Positions 43,506 to 54,865 are shown, counted from the first letter of the stretch. The stretch is 64,000 nt of DNA from Ryuthela nishihirai (GCA_038380435.1 JAWZYU010000025.1:30790707-30854706), one strand, 5' to 3'. The notes: generated from the sequence alone by a model not told the origin. Numbers and translations: made by a program.

Positions 43506-43694
43506 CGAGTCGCTGGCAGGAAATGATAGAGATACAGCGGCGCTTATGATTTAAATCCAAAACCTTTAGCCAATCAGCATTAATTAGATCTCGACCAATG
43601 ACAGGCTATTGACAGATGACGTCACAGGTTTCAGGTATAAGGAGTACACTTGATGTGTGAATAGACATAGTTTTGCAGTACTGAAGTGTTAACG
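43506..43694. promoter_or_regulatory. candidate bidirectional promoter
   Basis: A 189-bp spacer between divergent ATGs. It contains CCAAT boxes at 43570-43574 and 43595-43599, a perfect palindromic CRE 'TGACGTCA' at 43617-43624 and 'TATAAGG' at 43636-43642, 53 bp before the plus ATG. The order CCAAT-CRE-TATA is that of a Pol II promoter for the rightward gene. Confidence 0.5.
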
Positions 43695-44513
43695 ATGGCC
43701 TGTGTTCAGCATTCTCAGATCAAAGGTGATCTCTCCGTGGAGCGGTTTGCTATTGGAGATGACGACTACCAGCTAGGCTCTGACTTATTGGTGAACATTT
43801 GCAAGAACTTCCCGAAGTGCACATATGTTTGTTTAAGAAGTGCAGTGACATTCCGTTTAGACCCATAAAGGCTTCGGTTATATTATCCGAAGAGCAGTGG
43901 TATGGATGGCTTCTACACTCGCCTATACCTTTATCTTCGAGTATGAACTGAATGGCATGGTGGTGTTCAAGGGTAAAAAAAGGGGTGGTCATTGAAAAAG
44001 ATGTTTTCTGTGACGATGGCATTTCAATGATTTCTTCGGCACATCTCAGCATCGAACAATGGACGTCGTTAAAAGATTCCCGCAACTCCATTACCTGCAG
44101 CTTGTTGGCTCTGAAGTTTGAAAGTAATAAATTTTCTAATACCGTAAGGGTTGTCGAATTAACTGAAGACCATATACTCCAAGACTACCTAATGTTGAAT
44201 TGCATGATCAGAGAGCAAAGCTAAGAAACTCGTCAGAAAAGAACTTTTTCAGATTCTACGTAAGAACCGTATCGGGTATGAGATAGATCACCCAAGTCAG
44301 CTTCGACATTCGTGTCTTGCCATATCTGTTGATGTCCATTTCGCAGAAGCCGTGAGAAACATTCATTTAAGCGATATCGCCAAACTTTTTGTGGAAGAGT
44401 CAGTAGTTGAAGATAATTATTCCTACATGTCTGAATGGAACTTTATTATGTTACTAAACGAAGTGTACGGCGAACTGGTACGCGCCTCTGAATATGTACT
44501 AAATAAATGCTAA
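43695..44513 (+). pseudogene. two-segment PC4-like protein, frameshifted
   Basis: Starting at ATG 43695, the first segment has 'SVERFAIGDDDYQLGSDLL' and, after a frame change near 43865, 'VILSEEQWYGWLL'. The second has 'ELNGMVVFKGK' (another frame), 'VVIEKDVFCDDGISM' and 'AHLSIEQWTSLKDS'. Both end in L-S-x-E-Q-W-x-x-L, the signature of the PC4/SUB1 fold ('LNPEQWSQLK' in human PC4), a single-stranded-DNA-binding transcription coactivator. A helical tail, 44208-44513, returns to the first frame and ends 'ELVRASEYVLNKC'. At least three frame changes separate the parts, so this copy is decayed. The match is by eye. Confidence 0.5.
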
Positions 44514-44784
44514 TAATGTTACTAAATAAATAGTGTTCTATATCTGATTTTTCGTCATTGTGATTTCTTAATGCAGTTAATATTAAAGTTGAAAGGTTTA
44601 CAACGACCTGAAGCCTAAACCATTTGCAAACTAGTTAAACAAAGTAGAATAAGACTGACATTCTCTATCACACATTCTATTTTGAAAAATAACCGCAGGA
44701 AGAAAGTGAGGCCAGTGTCGACTAATTTTCCCGGTACAGAAATCTCAGTGTAAATAGCCAGAGAAGTTTTGAAATGTGCTACAG

Positions 44785-44984
44785 NNNNNNNNNNNNNNNN
44801 NNNNNNNNNNNNNNNNNNNNNNNNNNNNNNNNNNNNNNNNNNNNNNNNNNNNNNNNNNNNNNNNNNNNNNNNNNNNNNNNNNNNNNNNNNNNNNNNNNNN
44901 NNNNNNNNNNNNNNNNNNNNNNNNNNNNNNNNNNNNNNNNNNNNNNNNNNNNNNNNNNNNNNNNNNNNNNNNNNNNNNNNNNNN
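44785..44984. other. assembly gap, 200 N
   Basis: Exactly 200 N, the size used by some scaffolders for gaps of unknown length. It begins inside a 143-bp unit of the right arm. Confidence 0.99.
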
Positions 44985-45045
44985 GTATGTGACCCATTGT
45001 GTATATATATATAAAAAAGTGCAGCTCAGAGGTAAAACAATCCAA
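44985..45045 (+). mobile_element. SINE family 1 tail fragment
   Basis: 'aaaaaagtgcagctcagagg' and 'taaaacaatccaat' right after the gap. Confidence 0.75.
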
Positions 45046-45143
45046 TAGGGACTTAAAGTTAAATGTTTTTATAAATTTTTGTGAAGTAAATGTGGAGTGA
45101 TACAAAAGAGATAATTGTTCTAATGCATAATATTGCATTCCAG

Positions 45144-45257
45144 GTGAGGGAACTTCAACGACAAACACATGCTATAATTAAATTGCCTGAAGAAAGTGAT
45201 AGTTCTGATAGTGAAGAGACACCCGTCCATATTATTGGTGATTTTTACAGCACACAG
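45144..45257 (+). CDS. Imp: Imp/IGF2BP exon: second half of KH4
   Basis: 114 nt, 38 codons, phase 0 at both ends; acceptor CATTCCAG, donor GTAAAA. It encodes 'VRELQRQTHAIIKLPEE', an acidic 'SDSSDSEE' loop and 'VHIIGDFYSTQ'. In IGF2BPs the KH4 domain reads '(GKGGKT)VNELQNLT..V.VP' ... 'V.IIGHFFASQ', so this exon follows directly after the GXXG loop. The family binds mRNAs through KH domains and controls their localisation and stability. The exon with GXXG is expected just upstream, but the 99 bp between gap and acceptor contain none. Confidence 0.92.
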
Positions 45258-46370
45258 GTAAAAATAGCTTGAAATTGGAAATGTATATATTTTTATCATG
45301 CTAACTTGTGAAAGTTTTAATTAATAATTTTACTGTAAAAATAACTCAAACATAGAATTGCTAATGATAATTTTGCACTCGGTATAATTATCAATTACAA
45401 AACTTGGGATAATGATATCCTTGAAGGTAATAAATAGTAAATATCTTCTATGATATCGAGATTATACTGGCTGAATTTAACCCTTTGTGTGTCGGAGTCC
45501 AAAAAAAAAAAAACTCTTTCATCTTTCAAATTCTAGTGATAGTTTCACTCCTGTAGTACAAGGTTGTGAAAAAAAAATTTCCAAATAGAAAACTGACTTT
45601 TTTCCCACTGTTTCTAATCAAATATCAAAAATAACATTTAAATACATGCTATATATTTTTTTCCCTGTTGATTCTACATGAAAAAATTATGATAAAGTTT
45701 AAAAATAAATATTTGAGTCTGCAGTGAACATATGGGAATGTTCAGTCACTATAAATAGCATCAAGTAGTAATGATTTAGTTTATGCCTTTATTCTGCTAT
45801 ACCATGCTTAAATTATCGATCAGTTGCATTTCCCGTATTTTGCTCTATTTATTGCTCTACTAGGGTTATAATGCTTTTTAATGTAAAGATATTATTTTAT
45901 TACTACCAAAAATTGTCATCCTTGAACTATATTTGCACATCAACTTTTGGTCAATATTTTTTAGCAGACTTTCGATTTTAAAATAATTTTTATTCTTTCT
46001 CAAATGGATACTGTGATTATAAACAATTAAAATGGAACAATTGAAAATGAGTTCTCTACTGATTTATAATGGTGGCAGCCCAATGGGATTTAGGATTACT
46101 CAAAACGCAATTTTTAAATGGTAGGACATGATCAAACAATACTTGATTGATCTTGAGTTACCTGTAGATTTTTTAATGCATATAAACCAGAAAAGGATCC
46201 CAAGATTTCTTTCAATTATTGTCCCAATGCATTGGTGAACTGTGTATGTGCAAGGTGTAAAGAATGGTTAATACCAGACTCATCTGGTATTAACCATTTC
46301 AATTTCCATTGTTTCAATTTCATAAAAAAAAATAATTTTTAGAATTAAATACCCTTTTTGAAGTATAAAT
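45258..46370. other. Imp intron, unique AT-rich DNA
   Basis: No repeats of the families above. A piggyBac-like end 'ttaaccctttgtgtgtcgg' at 45478 has no partner. Confidence 0.6.
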
Positions 46371-46576
46371 GTGATATACTTCTATTCCTTAGCCGTTTCA
46401 GGATAAGGTTCCAAAGTTTTTTTTTTATCGTATGCATTTGCAAACTTTGCTTGGAGATCTCCATGCAAAAAAGAAAACTGTACAAAAGCATGACTGTCTT
46501 GTGTTAGGCAGTTGTAATATTTTTGTTCAAAATGAAATGCCCTTTTTGGGACATTCATTTTCCCTGACAAGACATT

Positions 46577-46785
46577 TTTGTTTATTATTTCAGAATAGGA
46601 CTGAAATCCAAAAAAAACAACAACCTTGGACCAGGTGGTCGTGGGTTTGGGGACAACAGACTAGGCACGTAAGGACAACATTTGCTTTGTTTAGTTTCCA
46701 CAATAACATCTCACCTTATTTGGAGAAATCCTCCATGTACCTCAAGAATTTTTCAAGTCACAAATCAGAAACTTATTTTTGTTGA
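46577..46785 (+). other. candidate alternative Imp terminal exon, copy 1 of a duplicated segment
   Basis: A plausible acceptor 'tttattatttcag' precedes 46594. In one frame the sequence reads 'KKNNNLGPGGRGFGDNRLGT' then TAA, an RGG-like tail plausible for an RNA-binding protein C-terminus. 46631-46772 is repeated at 47331-47470 with one extra G that changes the frame. Whether it is spliced is unknown. Confidence 0.35.
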
Positions 46786-47136
46786 ATTTATCTTAAAAAC
46801 AACTCAAAGCTAATATACTTCCAGTTTCAGTTAGAGCATTTAATTATGAAATAAAACTTTTGTTTGGTATGTAATGACTTTTTCTCATTTGCTATTTCAA
46901 GATAATGTTCCAAAGTTTCTTCTGTTGAAATCACATGGAAATTTGACCACTTGCCAGAGTTCATTGTTAAGAACTCTAAAGATTTAAGAATTGAAGCATT
47001 GACTAAAAGATTTAGATTTCCAGTCACAACAGCAACTTTAACTTTTGCTAATTTTAGAATTGAACCTTTGGGACACTAAAAATATATAAATTTACTACAA
47101 AATATATAGTTAATAAAATGTTAATCTATTTTTCAG

Positions 47137-47250
47137 GCTGCTCAGCGCCAAATTCGAGCATTGGTCAACAAGAGCCAGGTGCCTACTCCACGACGTCCAG
47201 GAGTCCAGCAGTCAACCAACCAGTCCCAGCGCCAAGGCCAGACAAACTAG
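47137..47250 (+). CDS. Imp: Imp/IGF2BP last coding exon
   Basis: Acceptor CTATTTTTCAG. It joins in phase 0 to the KH4 exon so that '...FYSTQ' continues 'AAQRQIRALVNKSQ', matching 'FFASQTAQRKIREIVQQ' of IGF2BPs (the last helix of KH4). A Pro/Gln/Arg-rich tail, 'VPTPRRPGVQQSTNQSQRQG', then ends at TAG 47248-47250. Thirty-seven residues. A possible internal donor CAG|GTGCCT after 'NKSQ' could join the tail instead to an acceptor at 47331 ('ttattttacag'). Confidence 0.9.
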   Translation, partial: AAQRQIRALVNKSQVPTPRRPGVQQSTNQSQRQGQTN

Positions 47251-50200
47251 CAGAACTCCTGACCCCGCCACATGTGACCTCCAAGATACCAAAGACCAAC
47301 AAAATTATTGCCACCTTATTTTATTTTACAGGTGGTCGTGGGTTTGGGGGACAACAGACTAGGCACGTAAGGACAACATTTGCTTTGTTTGGTTTCCACA
47401 ATAACATATCGCCTTATTTGGAGAAATCCTCCACGTACCTCGACAATTTTTCAAGTCACAAATCAGAACTGCCGAGGCATTCAGATGGAGTGATTGCTGT
47501 TTTGTTATTTGGGATGTAAACTCAGGAATGGGGTAATGTGTTAATGTGTATATGAAGACGGGGGCGTTTAACTTTTTGTAAGTAGGGAAGAAGTGTAATA
47601 TGAGGCAGTTGTTTAGTTAGTACAAAAATCATAGGACCACAATTGTTGATATATCATGGTCTTTGTAATGTTATAAAAAGTTTATTTTTGATACTTGTTG
47701 GAGAAACTTTTTTGTTGTCAATTTTTATGACAGGCGTTTTTGCCAAGGAGTAAAAATGTGGCCAAAAAAAAAAAGAAAATGTTAAAAAATCCTCTGGATC
47801 GCAGGTTGTCGTTTTTTCAGTTTCTCCAATAAGCATTGCATATCTGAGGCTCTTAATACTCCCATTCATCCCTTTCTGTCTGAGCCCTTATTAAATAGAG
47901 GCTTACATTTTGTCAGCTTGTTAGATGGGCTTGTTTAACACATGCATGCATTGTTGCCATCTTAATGGGCAGAGGTCTCTACAACGAAAGGGATTTCTTG
48001 CCAAAAAAAAAAAAACTGGTGTTTTACTAAGGATTGTAATGGAAAACCAAACAAAGCTTAACCCCTCCAGTGTATCTAGTTAATTGTGAAACTAAAGAAA
48101 TCAACTTTGCAAGAAAACAATATGGGCTACTGAACTGTCAGTTTTTCATCCTAGTACATCAAATGTACTTTGGAAAGTGGTATCTGCGTAGGTCATAGTA
48201 ATGCACAGAACTGAAAAATCTTCAAAACTGGCTGTGGCACTTTTGGGCAGGTCCTTAATAAGAGGCATACAATAACTTTTTTTTTTTTGCTAATGAAAAT
48301 ATATGAGTGATTGCCAAAATAATTATTTTATATATATTGGGCATTGTACATCATACGTTTTACACTGATACGGCGGCTTCCTTTGACAGCTGCCTTGACT
48401 GGCAGTACTTGTTTCTGATATTTTCAATTGATAAAATTTTTTCAGTCAGTGTATTGATCACTATTTCTTACAACTTTAATGAATTAAAATATTGTCACAA
48501 ACTCCATGAAGTTTTAATGGAGCAACTGTATTTACCAAGTTGATTCTACTGAAGTTGGAAACATTTAAAGGTTTTTCTCAATAAAGCATATTGATAAGTT
48601 TTCTGAAGTGTGAAAAGCTAAACCATGCAAATGTTAGTATAATATGCAGTACATAGTTATCACCCAGACTGCAGTCTTTTCAGCATTTGTCTACAGTGAT
48701 CTAATAAATATGAAAATAAAACTGGATTTGTATATCTGAAAAAGAAAAAAAGACTCAAACCCAGTTTGCAGCACATCTGAGTTTCTGCTTTGGCTCTCCA
48801 GCCATTCATTCAGTGTTTGGCACTTTTTTGCACAGACAGTGCATGTCCATGTTGCCACTTGGCAGCATCTTCTACAGAAATGTAATAGTATTCTGAGCAC
48901 TGTCCATGTGACTCTTGGAGTTTCTCTGAGTGTCACCCTTCAGCAAATGAGTGAGTTGATTCAAGTCTAATCTTCACTACTGTAGTAGAGATATTAATTG
49001 TTCTAATCTGTGTTGTGTGCAGAAATGGCATCCATAACAGTTGTCCCCTGCAGCAGATGTAAAGGGAATTGAAAGCAAAACAGCCAAGGTAATTTTGTGA
49101 ATCGGTAATGATTGTATACCAGGTTGTCTTTTAGAGCTGTATATTATTACCTTTGGCAAGCCTCGACTTGTCAGCTAAACAAGGGGAATATGTTATGGAA
49201 CTGCAGTGTTTTCAGTAAATTTATGTTCATGTTTATACCTTTTCAATTAGTTACTGCCTTTACTATTTCAAAACAAACATAATTGTTCAGCTACATTCTT
49301 ATTACATAATTCAGCTAGATTGTTAGCCTTTGCTATACTTCTCAGTGATTTTAGTATAATTTTTGCTTGCCTGGTTAATTAATATTACAAATAGAAAATA
49401 GGTTTTTTGCATTCCTTTATACACTGCAGATGTAATGACAGTGTGTTAGTGGCTATTATCATTAATCAGTTACAGTGCATGTTAATGTTAAGGATGTTCA
49501 ACACTGTGAGGAAGCCCTAGTGTGAGGGGGAACTATTGACGATACTTTTATGCATAGATTTCAGCATCCCAGCAGTTTCAATAAACGACTCAAGAGGACC
49601 ACCAGCCAGGAGGGGCTCACCTTGCAGAGATGGGCAGATAAAAAGACAACTATTTTCAAAATCCATTTATTCTCTTCTCAGGTTTTCAAACCGTTGCACA
49701 GCCATCTACCTCCCAACAGCCATTGGTGCTTCCAGCAGTACCTAATATTTTCCGTACAACAGAATAGTTTAATATATCATAGAAGTCTGGCTTGCATTAG
49801 CTATGCCATGTGCCATACATATTAAAGAGGAAAATTTTTTTCTCGATACTACAGTAATACAGATGGGAAATCTATGTATTGAATAACCATTTATTTTAAT
49901 TCACATTCTTTCCATATCACAACTGAAACCATAGATTCTTTCTGTTTAAACAGTGTGCTGGAAGCTTCAAAGGGTTGTTGTTCCAGCTCATAAAAAAAAA
50001 GTTCTTTGTATCAACTGACCCCGTAACCTAGTGGGACCTCGCAATATAATCATCCACACTTTATATTTTGTTTAATGGTCAGTGTTTTTGTTGGTTCATT
50101 AACAAGAGGAGCTCAACAGTAACATCCCGGGGAACTCTGCCTTTCTACAGAACGGCAGCAGCAGCAATCAATATGTTAGACATAAAACTGGCAAACTAAC

Positions 50201-51170
50201 TTTGTACCAGCTGCAACCCTGTGCACGGCCTAGCAGCCACATTGAACTCCTCATATGTTTCTGCGTTTTCTATGAGGAATTAAATTATTCTAGTTAAATA
50301 TGTTGTTCTGTGTTCTTGTTTTTATGCTACAACATGCTTACACTTCTGAGAGTAAACGCGTTTAAACCGATGTCCATATATGGAGTTGGATACTGCCTTT
50401 GAAAATAATCTTAACATATCATACATCTATATGAAATACTATGAGGGATTAGTCATTCTTAATAGTTAAATGTGCTGTTCTTATATAACATGCTTACATT
50501 TCTGACAATAAACTGGTTGTTTTATAATAAATAATTGTCCATAAATTGGGTTGGATGCTAGCTTTGGAACTAATCTTAGTACAATGTACCAGCTTGATGT
50601 CTTAGACATAATGAACTTTATATTTATGACATAAAGCTGGTACACTGACAGTAAGAATTTTGCTAACAAGAATTATAGTTCTTATTTGCAACCAATCATG
50701 TTTCAAGATTCTTATGTTTAACCATAACCACCATTTGCAGTATGGGAAATTTTCGCCATCTGCGTTTGATTGTCCATGCTTAAATTACATGACACTTATT
50801 TTTTCCTGTGTGGGAATTTTTTTTTTAATAAGCAAGTGGTCTTGAATCATGCATAAAGTTTTTTTTCTGGATACTGCAGTAAGACAATGTAATTCTTTAC
50901 AGTTAAAGTGCTCAGGCATGGTCGAAAGCAACATAAATAATGTTAATGTTTTTCAGTCTTGCATGTGCTCTTTGTAGCATTAAAGGGGAACTGTGAATTG
51001 GATTTGCACCTAATACTGTGTCAACCTTCAAAGTATCCAAAGAAGGCTACCTTTTTTTTTAAAAAAAAATTAAGCTTAAGTAGCTTTTAATGTCCGTCAT
51101 TTTATTAAGAAATGATCTTAACTGTTGTCAGTGGATCTTCCTCTTTTTAACTGAGTTCTGGGGTTTTTTT
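47251..51170 (+). other. probable long Imp 3'UTR and flank
   Basis: About 3.9 kb of unique, TE-poor, T-rich sequence following the stop, unlike the rest of the window. It carries let-7 seed matches (7-mer at 49706-49712), a direct repeat (50290-50420 and 50463-50590), a strong hairpin (50585-50644) and candidate poly(A) signals, for example AATAAA near 48582. I see no other ORF with support. The true 3' end cannot be set from sequence. Confidence 0.5.
50585..50644. repeat. 60-nt hairpin in the Imp 3' region
   Basis: 'TGTACCAGCTTGATGTC' pairs with 'GACATAAAGCTGGTACA' (16 of 17 bp) around a 26-nt loop. Confidence 0.8.
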
Positions 51171-51609
51171 TGTGACCTGATCTTGATCCCATTTTGTATA
51201 TAAAAGACGCCGCTCAGGGGTAAAGAGTTTCAAAAGTGGCATAGCTATGATGGGCATACCTGTTTTTCGAATGACGACAAAATTCCTCATCTTCCATACA
51301 TGTCTGTTTATAGAATTCAATATTGGAAGAAGAAATAATAGAGAGAAATAATGCCTTTACTCAAGCGCACAATATCAACTAAATGAAAAGAATGAAATTT
51401 AGGAATTGCAGAATTCTTTTATATACAATCAGTGGCCTAACCAAAATATTTCTAATTCTTGGGTTCTAATTATTATTATAACCAAAAATTTGTTAACATT
51501 TTTATTGATGCAAATTAATAATGTCTGTTATGCAGGGCTTGTACCCAGGTTCCTAGATCAATAGCCAAGCAAGATAGCAATTTAGCTATGCCATGTACGG
51601 ACTGATTTG

Positions 51610-51945
51610 CGGAAGCAAATCTCAAAGCAGGGTCAGCATTGAGATTTATCTCCGCAAAATTCCCCGCTCTGCCTACGGTTAGTAGGGGACACCGATGGGC
51701 TTCGAAAGGCCGCCGTCCGTCGGATGGGACGTTAAGCCGTGGCCCGTGTGCGGAAGAGCCATCCCCTGTGCACGTTAAAGAACACGCTGGATGGCCTTGA
51801 CGGGAGGCTACCATCTGTCTCCCAACAGCTGTTCCAGTGGGTCCCCTCCAACCTTCTCTGAGCCTTCGGGGTCCATGTGACCTGGCCATTTAGCCCATAG
51901 TGTGCAAAAAAGTGCCGCTCAGAGGTAAAACAACCAAAACCTATT
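51610..51945 (+). mobile_element. SINE family 1 copy, head lost
   Basis: From 'cagggtcagcattgagattt' to 'gaggtaaaacaaccaaaacc'. A tail fragment also lies at about 51200-51228. Confidence 0.9.
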
Positions 51946-54865
51946 AAAATGTGGAACTGTTTCCATTTGTCTGTCCAATATCTGTATATAATACAAAGGC
52001 TTTTTTTAAGATACGCAGGTATGCCCCGTATTCCCACCTGTTTTCATTCTTAAAAAACAAAATTTATCTCTTCAGAATTTAAGAAAATATTCTTATGTAT
52101 ACTTCGCGATATTTTTCTTTACCCCATATTCGACTGGACAATTCCACAGTGTCAACACTAAAAGCAAAGACGAGATATTCCCCAGAACGCACGACTCAAA
52201 TTTGGAGTTTATTATAAAACTTTTCTGAAGCGGATTTTGTTAATTCTTTTTTTATAATGATTTATACTTTCGTTTTAACTTTCCAGTAATTATATTAAAA
52301 TACATGTTTAACTCTTTTCATGCGCTTGAGCTATTTCCCTCGACTCGAAACATTTTTTTCTAGAAAAGACTCGTAATATTAATTTCCAATAATTGATTTA
52401 AAAAGCGTAGAAATATTTTTATCAGATTACGAAATCAAGTACCGGATCGTAGATCCCGTTCAATGATTCGGAAACATAGTGTCGGAATGGCGTTCCAGTT
52501 CAGTAATTTGCAAACATAAAAGTACTGGAACGGTAATTATAGTTATTAAATTGAATGACAGTATCAGATGTTTCGCAATTCAGAGATTGCATGCCATCTA
52601 TAAGGATAATATCAAGATCACCACTATGTTCGGGGACAAGACGGTACCATATAGGAAAAGCTCGGCCCACGACTATCTAGGACAAACAGTACTATTAAAG
52701 TCCATCCCTTGGTCAAAACCTAACTAATCTTCGTCCCGGGTTGCCACAAACAAGGGTATAGAGATCCAAGTTGCCACGGCGTCCGTGATGGGAACCAGAG
52801 CGTTGCGGTCTAGGGATAAGCAACATCGAGCACCAGAATGTGTTCCGGTTGTGATTTGGAAAAATGATTACTGAACTGCGTTCCGATTTAGTTGTAGCAC
52901 TCCTAGTAATTGCTTCCCTTACTAAAAAGTCGCGCTTCGCCACTGACAAACACAATCCCAATTTTCACAACGCTTATTTTGCCTTCAAGTTTTCTCGATT
53001 TTGCCAACACCTCATAATTTTACAGGTAATATGATTGACAAGACCCAGGTGCTCCGCAATAATGCATTACGTCTATCGGGAAAAATGCCACGTTTTACCA
53101 CTATCCACCGTTGCGGCTGAACGGTATTTTTTTTTTTGGCAAAAATCACTAAATCGTCCTGGGTCGCCACAAACAAGGACATTGAGAATCCAAGTTGACT
53201 GCACCCGTGATGCGAGTGCCATAATTTTACAGAAAACCCAATTTTTTTTACATTTCACCTGATTTTTGCAGTCACTCAATTTTTCCAACTTGCCATAATT
53301 ACAGAAAAAACAATTTTTTTACATCTCACCTGAATTTTCCCAAGTCACTCCGAATTTTGCAAACTCGCCTGTATTTAGTGGCTTCGAATTTTCCCAACTG
53401 TCCTAGATTTGCCAAGTTGCCTCGATTTTGTCAACTTCCCTTAATTTTATTTAAAAAAATTTAGAAATTTTTACAACTCGCTTAAGATTTTACGAAGTCG
53501 CTTCGAATTTTGCCAATTCTGAGTTACTTTTTTTTTGGGGGGGGGGGGGGAGCCTTCCCCATAGTTACGCCCTGGTGGCTTCATCAGACCAGTTAAATCG
53601 GGAAATGTTTCTTTTTCCTGATACATACGCAAAAACGTCCTCGTTTATCGCATAAAGCAGTCTTGGTATGTATGGTTTTCTCTTCAAACGCTACAAAATA
53701 CGATGAACATTGGTTTTACAGGTACTCTATCGCATGAACATTGCCTTACAAACTCTTAACACTTCCGCAGCACGTCTCGGCCTCCGAAAGAGTCCCTTAA
53801 GTTCTGAACTGTTCCATCAGCTTCATACTTATATCCTTGCAATTGTTACTCGTTTGTGATGGTCAGGACAGGTGCTAGCTATTTTACCTCCCGGTGCGAA
53901 ATCACTACCGCTCTTTTTTTTCCCCCTAAGTCTAATATTGGACATTAATGATTAAATAATTAGCTAACTTCAATAGGCGCAATGTAAAACACTTTTGACT
54001 GCTGTGCCACAAGAATGGAAATATACGTGCTGTACTGCAGGGAAGCTGCTATTCGTCATCTCTGGTGCTAAGGTACCTGCATATTTGTTTCTGTGAGAAC
54101 TTTTAGATTCGGCGGTTGTTAGTGTAATGTTCATAATTTTTTTTAAATTTGTATTGTAAGCATTTGGGAATGTTTTCGCATCGCTTGAAATATCTTTTTT
54201 CCTCCCCCCCCACCTACTTCAGCACTTTTACGTATCCTGAAATTTGTTCCTGAAAGAAAAAATTAGTAAAATCATGATTAATACAATTTTTAATAATACG
54301 AGGGGAAACGAGGTTTAATTCGTGGACTGACGCCATAAGTACTCGTACGTAGCGCTTTTTCCAAAGTAACACTAGATGGCGCTGTGCGTGACCGATGTGA
54401 AGGAGGCTCCACGTGCCAAGGTCATTTGGCGTCGACTACTGTTGTGTTAAGACTGTGATTCGAGTTGCGTGATGACATAGACGTTCGTTGAGAATGTCTG
54501 AAATTGATATTAAAAAATATATTTAAAAAAAAATAGTTACGTTGCTGTTTTCCAGAAGATGCCATATGAACTCGTGCGGCAAATTTTAACATGGCTGCAT
54601 ACTAGCACTGTAATAAGATTCAACTTAATTTTAAGGAGTCTGTGGACTAAAGATTTAGAATCAAATATTAAAATCATGAATCCTAAAATCGCAGTTAGGT
54701 TTATTCACTGATATTATAGTTCTCCATCCTGCTGTTTTATCTATCTGTCACAGTAGAAACTGTCAGGGGCTTCACAGCACCTTTCTGGAAATAGGGAAGG
54801 AAAAGAAACGCAAAAAAAAAATATTTTACAGTTACAACTCGATTTCAGTTAATTATGCTGTTTGT
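51946..54865. other. intergenic, no gene recognised
   Basis: A repeat phrase is duplicated at 52735-52800 and 53155-53220 ('gccacaaacaagg' ... 'atccaagttg' ... 'cgtgatg'). 53240-53520 is a decayed tandem series on 'gaattttcccaactcgcc'. The G run at 53537-53550 may be a sequencing weak point. No ORF carries a known motif. Confidence 0.5.

Larger units (their letters stand above)
41695..44784. mobile_element. foldback-type element with long inverted arms and two divergent ORF sets (unclassified)
   Basis: The left arm is 41695-43100 and the right arm 44386-44784, the latter cut by the assembly gap. The arms are inverted copies: 42835-43100 matches the reverse complement of 44386-44650 with several differences, so this is not a simple assembly mirror. 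The outer part of each arm is a 143-bp tandem array. The central 1.3 kb holds a leftward BED-type zinc-finger ORF, a spacer with promoter motifs and a rightward degenerate ORF set with two PC4-like segments. Long inverted arms made of subrepeats recall Foldback elements of flies, but those motifs and gene products differ. Confidence 0.75.

Noticed and set aside
41695..44784. Foldback structure as a mere assembly hairpin artefact
   Set aside because: The arms differ at many positions, including several amino-acid changes, and the centre is 1.3 kb of unique coding-like DNA, which a mirror artefact would not give. A mis-join at the gap itself remains possible.
45478..45500. Third piggyBac element
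   Set aside because: Only one TTAACCCTTT end is present; no partner end was found nearby.
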